Source: an uncultured Asticcacaulis sp.
GTDB taxonomy: Bacteria; Pseudomonadota; Alphaproteobacteria; Caulobacterales; Caulobacteraceae
NCBI GenBank assembly: GCA_946480525.1
Contig: CAMLLA010000139.1
Span: 1 to 9,495, forward strand
Length of the DNA: 9,495 nt
Direction: 5' to 3'
Below, in pieces: positions 1-4,593 of this stretch. The notes beneath the pieces were generated by a model. The model had not been told where the DNA came from. It did not search any database and was given only the letters and a program-made list of their open reading frames with translations. A program made the position numbers and the translations under genes. How positions within the stretch are numbered: position 1 is the stretch's first letter; each line of letters begins with the position of its first letter.

Positions 1-130
1 CCCTTCCGTCATTTGCTCCGCAAATGCCACCTTCCCCGTAAACGGGGAAGGAAAAGATAAGCAAATCCAATTGGTTCCTTCCCCGTTTACGGGGAAGGTG
101 GCGCGGCGCTTGCGCCGTGACGGAAGGGGG
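1..130. repeat. Inverted pair of REP-like intergenic repeats
   Basis: Two copies of one repeat face each other. The left copy (1-51, possibly cut by the window edge) has an outer arm CCCTTCCGTCA, a small hairpin 11-25 (ATTTGC/GCAAAT, loop TCC), and a 10-bp hairpin 30-51 built from CCTTCCCCGT and ACGGGGAAGG. The right copy (77-130) is its reverse complement in the arms, but its small hairpin is a different sequence (CGGCGC/GCGCCG, 104-117). A 25-bp spacer (52-76) separates the copies. The whole block could fold as one long hairpin. It starts 24 bp beyond the Hsp70 gene stop codon, so it may end or stabilise that transcript, although no strong T-run follows. I recognise this style of repeat from alphaproteobacterial intergenic regions, but the family assignment is from memory. 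Confidence 0.85.
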
Positions 131-153
131 ATTTGGAAGAGCATCCAATCAAG

Positions 154-1392
154 TTATCTTCCGTATTTTTGCCGGGCGGCGAGGCCGAGCCCGCTGGCGA
201 CACTGGAGAAGCGGTCGCCATAATGGACGCGGGCGCGCGGAAACGCCTTACGCATCGCGTCCTCAAAACCGGGCAGGGCGGTCGATCCGCCCGTCATGAA
301 CAGGGTTTCGACGGCGTCAGAGGCAAGGCCTGCACGCGTGGTGACGGTGTCTGTCGCGGCGGCTACGATCTTTCCGACATCATTGTAAGTGGCGCCCAGC
401 AACGCAGCGCGGCCGATGATATGTGTCCAGCCCTTGTCCACGGCATTCAGGTCAACCGTGGTCATCTCCGCGTCCGACAGGGCAATCTTGGCCAGTTCGA
501 CGCGGTTGGCGATCTCATGGCCGGCGTGATTTTCGAGGACCTTCATCAGGCGTTCGGTCATGGAGCGGTCTACCGCCTGATGGTGCATCTGGCGGACGCC
601 CAGCATGGTCTTTTGCGTATAGAGGAAGTTGATCAGGTGCCAGGTCGAGAGCTGATGATAGTAGAGCCCGGGCATTTCCAGTCCGCCCTTCAACTGGCTG
701 CGATAGCCCAGGTCGCGCATCAAGGTGGCAAGGCTCAGGCGCGTATCGAAGTCGGTGCCGCCGATATGGACGCCGCCATTGGCCAGGATGTCGGAGGTGC
801 TAGGTGCCAGTTTCAGCACGGAGAAGTCAGATGTGCCGCCGCCGATATCGGTCACCAGTACGGTCTCAGTGCCGGTCAGCCGCGACTGGTAATCGCGCGC
901 CGCCGCCAAAGGCTCGTACTCAAAGGCGATGTCGCGGAAGCCCTGCGCCTCGGCAATGCCGCGCAGTTCGGCTTCGGCGCGGGCGTCGGCGACATCGTCA
1001 CCATCGACAAAGCGCACGGGGCGGCCGAGGACGACCTGCTCGAGCGTGTGGCCGGCGAAGCGTTCGGCGCGTGTCTTCAGTTCCGCGATGTACAGGCCGA
1101 TAATGGCGCGAAAATCCTTGCGCCGATTGCCAACCTGGGTGGTTTCGCCGATCAGGCTGGAGCCGAGGATCGACTTCAGCGCCCGCATTAGTCGGCCGTC
1201 ATAATGGTCGAGATATTCCGCCACCGCCTGGCGGCCAAAACGCGTCTCGCCGGTCTCAAAATTGAAGAACAGAGCCGACGGCAGGGTGACCGCATCTCCT
1301 TCGATCGGCACCAACTTCACCTGCTCACCTTGTCCGGTGCAGACGGCGGAATTGGACGTACCGAAATCGATACCGCAATAGGGTCGGGACAT
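154..1392 (-). CDS. Short Hsp70-family protein (YegD-like ATPase)
   Basis: This 412-residue protein has the Hsp70/actin-type ATPase fold. The first phosphate loop is GIDFGTSNS at residues 7-15, the second is DIGGGTSDFSV at 182-192, a DnaK GGEDFD-like segment is IGGTDFD at 210-216, and the adenosine motif is FMTGGSTALPGF at 365-376. The segment EYEPLAAA (158-165) corresponds to the NEPTAAA stretch of DnaK. The protein ends right after the ATPase domain, so there is no DnaK-type peptide-binding domain or lid. E. coli YegD, at about 450 residues, is the closest named relative I can suggest. It is probably cytoplasmic, since no signal peptide or membrane segment is seen. It starts with ATG and no clear Shine-Dalgarno sequence is visible. 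It follows the LemA/TPM genes on the same strand after a repeat-filled gap, so it may have its own promoter. Its substrate is unknown. Confidence 0.9.
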   Translation of the reverse strand: MSRPYCGIDFGTSNSAVCTGQGEQVKLVPIEGDAVTLPSALFFNFETGETRFGRQAVAEYLDHYDGRLMRALKSILGSSLIGETTQVGNRRKDFRAIIGLYIAELKTRAERFAGHTLEQVVLGRPVRFVDGDDVADARAEAELRGIAEAQGFRDIAFEYEPLAAARDYQSRLTGTETVLVTDIGGGTSDFSVLKLAPSTSDILANGGVHIGGTDFDTRLSLATLMRDLGYRSQLKGGLEMPGLYYHQLSTWHLINFLYTQKTMLGVRQMHHQAVDRSMTERLMKVLENHAGHEIANRVELAKIALSDAEMTTVDLNAVDKGWTHIIGRAALLGATYNDVGKIVAAATDTVTTRAGLASDAVETLFMTGGSTALPGFEDAMRKAFPRARVHYGDRFSSVASGLGLAARQKYGR

Positions 1393-1477
1393 GGCTTATG
1401 ACGCAAGACAGGGGAGGGGCGCGGTGTTTAGCGTCATCCCTGCCGAAAAGCGATAGGAATGTGAAGAAAGAAGGTTG

Positions 1478-1529
1478 TCCACAGATTGCGCAGATACGCG
1501 CGAATGCGCGCCACACAGATGATCCGAGC
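1478..1529 (+). repeat. Intergenic repeat, copy A (CACAGAT type)
   Basis: The copy opens with TCCACAGATT, contains a small hairpin CGCGC-GAAT-GCGCG (1497-1510), and closes with CACACAGATGATCCGAGC. The reverse complement of 1613-1669 has the same arms (TCCACAGATT at one end, CACAGATGAACCGAGC at the other) around a different hairpin. The two are therefore diverged inverted copies of one repeat. The architecture of conserved arms around a variable palindrome is the same as in the unrelated repeat at 1-130. Confidence 0.75.
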
Positions 1530-1560
1530 ACATGGCTGGGACTGTGCATTTGCTAAGAGC

Positions 1561-1579
1561 GACAGCGCATTGCGCTGTC
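1561..1579. repeat. Perfect hairpin GACAGCGCA/TGCGCTGTC
   Basis: A near-complete palindrome: GACAGCGCA, one T, then TGCGCTGTC, which would fold as a 7-bp stem with a 5-base loop. It sits midway between the two inverted CACAGAT-type repeats and downstream of the membrane TPM gene. It could end that transcript, but no T-run follows on the minus strand. On the plus strand only a short TTTT follows a few bases later. Its function is not established. Confidence 0.5.
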
Positions 1580-1612
1580 ATGATTTTGTAAGTTCACACG
1601 AGCTTTCCACAC

Positions 1613-1669
1613 GCTCGGTTCATCTGTGCAGGCGCGCCTTTGGCGCGCCCATCTGTGTTAATCTGTGGA
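1613..1669 (-). repeat. Intergenic repeat, copy B (CACAGAT type)
   Basis: Read on the minus strand, this copy runs TCCACAGATTAACACAGATG, then a strong hairpin GGCGCGCC-AAA-GGCGCGCC (1631-1649), then TGCACAGATGAACCGAGC. The hairpin is flanked by ATCTGTG direct repeats on the plus strand at 1622-1628, 1651-1657 and 1661-1667. It lies about 40 bp beyond the stop codon of the membrane TPM gene, so the GC-rich hairpin may mark the 3' end of that transcript. It pairs as an inverted copy with 1478-1529. Confidence 0.75.
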
Positions 1670-1709
1670 TACCCCTAAGAACGGCTACATCGCTCTCAAG
1701 ACCAACCGA

Positions 1710-2405
1710 TCAAATCTCGATCAGCACGTCGGGCAGTTCGTTGGGATTGCTGGCGTCGGGCGGAAAGTGCGCCGCCAAAGCCGTGCCGCAGGCGGCGACC
1801 GCTTCGACGAAGCCGGTCGTCATATCCCCAGCCTTGATGTTTTTCAGCAGCACCGCGACCGTGTCATTCCACACCGTCTTGTCGACTTTCGAATAAATGC
1901 CCTCGTCAGCGATAACGTCGACGAAGTGTTCTTCCAGCGCGCAGAAGATCATGACGCCGGTGCGGCCGGCAGTCAGGTGCAGGCCACGGGCATAGAACTG
2001 TTCCATCGCCTTTTCGTGAGCCTTCTTCAGCCGCGTCGCCTTGGGCGTCAGCCAGACCTTGAGCGGTGTGAAGTTGATGAGCGACCAACTGACGCCGAAG
2101 ACGATGACCTGCAAACCAGTTAGTCCCAGCGCCGTTTCCCAGGTGGCGTATTCACCGCTGACGCCGATGCTGCTCCACCCAAGCACCCGGCTTAAAAGCG
2201 GCTCCAGCCACTCATGCGGCATCAGGCCGAGGCCCGTAGTTATAAGAGGCGCCAGCAGCGTCAGCGCGGCCGCCCAGCCGATGGGCGTGGCGCTGTAGTC
2301 CAGCGCCTTGTTGCGTATGACACAGGTGATTTCGCCGGAGGTCGTGGTTTCGGCCTGGGCGATCGCAGCATTGACGCGGGCGTGGTCGATTTTCAGTTTT
2401 GTCAT
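1710..2405 (-). CDS. TPM-domain membrane protein (second TPM paralogue)
   Basis: This 231-residue protein belongs to the TPM family (TLP18.3/Psb32/MOLO-1 type; COG3762-like). Its first TPM strand, [11 protein letters not shown] (21-31), is followed by two hydrophobic segments (about 43-62 and 92-112). The rest of the domain then resumes with [20 protein letters not shown] (145-164) and [11 protein letters not shown]. The TPM fold thus seems to be interrupted by a membrane hairpin. There is no signal peptide and no glycine-rich tail, unlike the upstream paralogue. The ATG start is preceded by a purine-rich AGGGGAAG about 6 bases upstream and lies only 11 bp beyond the stop of the preceding TPM gene, so the two are almost certainly co-transcribed. 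In other bacteria this arrangement (lemA, ygcG-like TPM, second TPM) recurs, but the biochemical role is unclear. Some TPM proteins have phosphatase activity or act in photosystem repair. Confidence 0.8.
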   Translation of the reverse strand: MTKLKIDHARVNAAIAQAETTTSGEITCVIRNKALDYSATPIGWAAALTLLAPLITTGLGLMPHEWLEPLLSRVLGWSSIGVSGEYATWETALGLTGLQVIVFGVSWSLINFTPLKVWLTPKATRLKKAHEKAMEQFYARGLHLTAGRTGVMIFCALEEHFVDVIADEGIYSKVDKTVWNDTVAVLLKNIKAGDMTTGFVEAVAACGTALAAHFPPDASNPNELPDVLIEI

Positions 2406-2416
2406 GTCCGCTTCCC

Positions 2417-3223
2417 CTACCAGCTACCCGATGCGCCGCCACCGCCGCCGGAACCACCGCCGCCGGAGAAGCCTCCGCCGCCGAAACCGCCGCCGCCGCC
2501 ACCACTCCAACCGCCGCCGCCGCCGCCCAGGACATTGCCGAGCAGGAACCAGGGCAGCCAGCCGCGCGAGAACAGGAAGAAGATGATGATGATAAAAATG
2601 ATGACGCCGAGCGGCAGGCCGCGTTCATGGCGTTCGGGCTGCACGACGGCCGCCTGTCGCGCCTTTTCGATGGCGACATTGCGGTCGATCGACAGTTGTT
2701 GAATGATGGCGTCGGTGCCGGCTTCGACGCCGCCGTCGTAATCGCCGGCTTTGAATTTCGGAAGAATATCCCCCTGGATGATCATGCCCGACATGGCGTC
2801 GGTCATCACCGGTTCCAGGCCGTAGCCGACTTCGATCCGCACCTTGCGCTCATTGGGCGCGATGATCAGGATCAGCCCGTTATCCTTGTAGGTCTGGCCA
2901 TTCGAGGCCTTGACCTTGCCGCTTTGGCCGACGCCCCAATGGCGCAGGAGTTTGTAGCCATACTCCTCGATCTCATAGCCTTGCAGGCTGTCGAGCGTCA
3001 CCACGACCACCTGGTCGGTAGTGGCGTCTTCAAGGCCCTTGAGCTTGAGTTCCAGGTCCTGTTCGGTGGCGTCCGAAAGGATATTGGCCGTATCGACGAC
3101 ACGCTTGCCGCCGTGGTCAGGAAATTTCGGATCGGCCAGCGCCGCCGTGGCGATCCATGCCAGCGCAAATATGATTAAGGCCACCCAGTGCAGGCGGGTT
3201 TTATGCAGGGAAAACGCCGTCAT
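2417..3223 (-). CDS. YgcG-like TPM-domain protein with glycine-rich tail
   Basis: This 268-residue protein starts with a signal peptide (hydrophobic core about 13-29; likely cleavage after ALA at residue 30, before DPKFPD). The TPM domain spans roughly 38-185, with the opening [11 protein letters not shown] (41-51), [10 protein letters not shown] (71-80), [20 protein letters not shown] (117-136) and the end of the fold near AIIQQL. One transmembrane helix follows (about 205-219, very rich in I and F), then [13 protein letters not shown]. The tail from residue 233 is almost pure glycine with S, W and F, ending in ASGSW. This layout is standard for the YgcG family, so the domain probably faces the periplasm. 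The start is 29 bp after the lemA stop and only a weak AAGG precedes it. The function is unproven; partnership with LemA is inferred from gene order. Confidence 0.88.
   Translation of the reverse strand: MTAFSLHKTRLHWVALIIFALAWIATAALADPKFPDHGGKRVVDTANILSDATEQDLELKLKGLEDATTDQVVVVTLDSLQGYEIEEYGYKLLRHWGVGQSGKVKASNGQTYKDNGLILIIAPNERKVRIEVGYGLEPVMTDAMSGMIIQGDILPKFKAGDYDGGVEAGTDAIIQQLSIDRNVAIEKARQAAVVQPERHERGLPLGVIIFIIIIFFLFSRGWLPWFLLGNVLGGGGGGWSGGGGGGFGGGGFSGGGGSGGGGGASGSW
2420..2527. repeat. Low-complexity GCC/GGC triplet tract (polyglycine coding)
   Basis: On the plus strand this reads as repeated CCG/GCC triplets. It encodes the glycine-rich C-terminal tail of the YgcG-like TPM protein on the minus strand. 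Such tracts can expand or contract by slippage, so tail length may differ between strains. It also creates proline-rich shadow frames on the opposite strand, which are not genes. Confidence 0.8.
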
Positions 3224-3252
3224 GGCTGAGTGGCCTTGTTATGGTTACGCGA

Positions 3253-3918
3253 TTAGTGAGCCGCGGCAGGCGCCGGAGCGGCGGCAGGGGCTGCCGGTTT
3301 CGCGCCGATGTCGGAGAAGTCGACGGTCGGGGCATTAGCGGCAGCTGGGGTGGCCTGGAAGTATTCCATCGGCTTCGAGGATCCGTACATGGTTTTGGCC
3401 CAGATCACGGTCGGGAAGGTTCGCAGCGCGGTGTTGTAGTCCTGGGCCGCGGCATTGTAATCGCGGCGCGCGATGGCGATGCGGTTCTCCGTGCCTTCCA
3501 ACTGGCTTTGAAGCGACATGAAAGCGGCGTTCGACTTCAGGTCCGGGTAGCGTTCCTGGATGACCATCAGGCGGCCGAGCGCAGATGACAAGCCGTCCTG
3601 GGCTTGCTGGAACTGCTGGAATTTGGCCGGGTCGGAAATGGTCGAAGCGTCGACAGTGACCGACGTTGCCTTGGCGCGCGCCTCAATGACCTGTGTCAAG
3701 GTGGTGCGCTCCTGCGCGGCGGCGCCCTTCACGGTCGCGACCAGTTGCGGCACCAGGTCGGCGCGGCGCTGATACTGGTTCTGGACTTCAGACCACGCCG
3801 CCTTGCCTTTTTCTTCCTTGGTCGGAATGGTGTTGACGCCGCATCCGGCCAGACCGAACGCAAGCACTGCGCCGGCGGCAAGGCCGGTCACGAGACGTAC
3901 AACCCGCTTCGAAATCAT
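3253..3918 (-). CDS. lemA: LemA family lipoprotein
   Basis: This LemA-type protein has 221 residues from the chosen start. The N-terminus is a lipoprotein signal: basic MISKRVVR, a hydrophobic stretch, then the lipobox LAGC with the modified cysteine at residue 26. LemA signatures follow: NQYQRRADLVPQLVATVKG, then ERYPDLKSNAAFMSLQSQLE and ENRIAIARRDYNAAAQDYN, ending the helical domain with FPTVIWA. The C-terminus is an Ala/Pro-rich tail. An ATG 24 bp further upstream (3942) is in frame, but it has no ribosome binding site and would add eight polar residues before the signal. The 3918 ATG has GAGGGAG six bases upstream and is preferred. LemA proteins are predicted to form coiled, mostly helical domains outside the inner membrane; their function is unknown. 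The gene leads the LemA-TPM-TPM run, with a 29-bp gap to the next gene. Confidence 0.9.
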   Translation of the reverse strand: MISKRVVRLVTGLAAGAVLAFGLAGCGVNTIPTKEEKGKAAWSEVQNQYQRRADLVPQLVATVKGAAAQERTTLTQVIEARAKATSVTVDASTISDPAKFQQFQQAQDGLSSALGRLMVIQERYPDLKSNAAFMSLQSQLEGTENRIAIARRDYNAAAQDYNTALRTFPTVIWAKTMYGSSKPMEYFQATPAAANAPTVDFSDIGAKPAAPAAAPAPAAAH

Positions 3919-3924
3919 GTAGGA

Positions 3925-3931
3925 CTCCCTC
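3925..3931 (-). promoter_or_regulatory. Ribosome binding site deciding the lemA start
   Basis: GAGGGAG on the minus strand lies six bases before the ATG at 3918 and inside the reading frame of the longer alternative (ATG at 3942). Good spacing here and the absence of any such site before 3942 favour the shorter protein with its standard lipoprotein signal. Confidence 0.7.
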
Positions 3932-3951
3932 TGTGATCCCATGGACAGGGA

Positions 3952-3964
3952 GCGTATGATACGC
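3952..3964. promoter_or_regulatory. Palindrome in the lemA/CPBP divergent region
   Basis: GCGTAT and ATACGC are perfect inverted arms around a single G. The centre reads TATGAT on the plus strand and TATCAT on the minus strand, each one base from a -10 hexamer, so it could serve as a bidirectional -10 element or an operator. No good -35 box sits at the right distance on either side, so this is only a candidate. Confidence 0.35.
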
Positions 3965-3982
3965 CCCCGGCATCAGTCTGAT

Positions 3983-4001
3983 ATGGGGAGGCATACCCCA
4001 T
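3983..4001. promoter_or_regulatory. Inverted repeat ATGGGG-N7-CCCCAT upstream of the CPBP gene
   Basis: Six-base arms ATGGGG (3983-3988) and CCCCAT (3996-4001) surround seven bases. The repeat is 22 bp before the CPBP start codon and about 65 bp before the lemA start, so it could be an operator for either gene or a leader hairpin of the protease transcript. A TTTACA on the minus strand (4004-4009) resembles a -35 box for lemA, but the matching -10 is poor. Confidence 0.3.
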
Positions 4002-4023
4002 TTTGTAAAGCCTAGGAAGAGGC

Positions 4024-4551
4024 ATGGTTAACCGGATGACTCTCCGCCTCCGCCTGATCGGCGCCGTGATGACGTGGCCTGACGCGGCGGGCTGGCGGTT
4101 GTGCGGCATTATGGGCTGTCTGGCTGTGGCGGGTATCGGCGCCGTGGCCGCAGTGTCAGGACTTGTGCGCTGGCAGCCCGACACCGAAGGCTGGCCGGTT
4201 CGGCTGGGCATGATCCTGCTGGTGCCGGCTTTTAGCGAAGAGCTTGTCTTCCGCGGCCTTCTGACGCCGACGCGCGGGGAGGACGCCCATGATCGTGTGT
4301 GGCTGATCGGCGGGCTGGTAGCTTTTGTCCTGTGGCATATCGTCGAGGCGCTGACCTTTCTGCCGGGCGCCGCCTATCTCTTCCTGCGGCCGGACTTCCT
4401 GCTGTGCGCAGCTATACTGGGCGCGGCCTGCGCCTTCATGCGCTATCGGACGGGTTCGCTATGGCCGGCGGTTCTGTTGCATGCGGTCACAGTCTTTGTC
4501 TGGCAGACGTTTTTGGATGGCCCCGGCTTCGCGCGGCTCATGGCGGCTTGA
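4024..4551 (+). CDS. CPBP-family intramembrane glutamic protease
   Basis: This 175-residue, strongly hydrophobic membrane protein carries the CPBP/Abi (Rce1-like) signature. Motif 1 is SEELVFRG with the Glu pair at residues 72-73 and Arg77. Motif 2 is FVLWH, Phe101 to His105. Motif 3 is in SLWPAVLLHA with His153. In Rce1-type proteases these Glu and His residues form the active site within the membrane. About four to five hydrophobic segments are seen (roughly 25-47, 60-80, 93-110, 124-138, 145-163). It is short for the family, which commonly exceeds 200 residues, but all motifs are present. The ATG is preceded by AGGAAGAGG with one base between, a strong though close ribosome binding site; an in-frame ATG at 4036 (residue 5) is an alternative with better spacing. 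The gene is divergent from lemA and converges with the transporter gene. Its substrate is unknown. Confidence 0.88.
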   Translation: MVNRMTLRLRLIGAVMTWPDAAGWRLCGIMGCLAVAGIGAVAAVSGLVRWQPDTEGWPVRLGMILLVPAFSEELVFRGLLTPTRGEDAHDRVWLIGGLVAFVLWHIVEALTFLPGAAYLFLRPDFLLCAAILGAACAFMRYRTGSLWPAVLLHAVTVFVWQTFLDGPGFARLMAA

Positions 4552-4583
4552 AAAAGGCGGAGCCGGCAAGCTCCGCCTCTCTT
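4552..4583 (-). terminator. Rho-independent terminator between convergent genes
   Basis: The stem AGGCGGAGC (4555-4563) pairs perfectly with GCTCCGCCT (4570-4578) around the loop CGGCAA. On the minus strand the stem is followed by TTTTT, a classic terminator for the GPH transporter gene ending at 4594. On the plus strand it begins just after the CPBP stop codon and is followed by the weaker CTCTT, so it probably also serves the protease gene. Confidence 0.85.
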
Positions 4584-4593
4584 AGATATCGCG

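Larger units (their letters stand above)
1393..1709. other. 317-bp intergenic region between Hsp70-like and TPM genes
   Basis: No convincing gene is found here on either strand; the small ORFs overlap the repeats and have no ribosome binding site. The stretch holds an inverted pair of repeats (1478-1529 and 1613-1669) with a separate perfect hairpin between them (1561-1579). The part nearest the Hsp70 gene (1393-1477) is the likely place for that gene's promoter, but no good -35/-10 pair could be picked out. Confidence 0.6.

Noticed and set aside
1..130. CRISPR array or phage attachment site at the left edge
   Set aside because: There are only two copies, in inverted orientation, with no regular spacers and no cas genes or integrase in the window.
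133..1191. Long plus-strand ORF (352 codons) opposite the Hsp70-like gene
   Set aside because: It is antisense to a gene with clear Hsp70 motifs, its protein has no recognisable domain, and such ORFs are expected from codon bias in GC-rich DNA.
1622..1667. Three ATCTGTG direct repeats as a regulator binding array
   Set aside because: They are internal parts of the intergenic repeat copy B and lie at the 3' end of a gene, so they are better explained by the repeat itself.
1486..1896. Small plus-strand ORF (136 codons) spanning the repeat-rich gap
   Set aside because: It runs through both repeats and into the antisense of the TPM gene, with no ribosome binding site or recognisable domain.
2399..3178. 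Plus-strand ORF of 259 codons with Ala/Thr-rich start
   Set aside because: It is the antisense of the YgcG-like gene; its start region is the mirror of the glycine tract.
3919..3942. Longer lemA start at 3942
   Set aside because: No ribosome binding site precedes it, and the extra eight residues would push the basic N-terminus of the lipoprotein signal inward; the 3918 ATG has a well-placed GAGGGAG.
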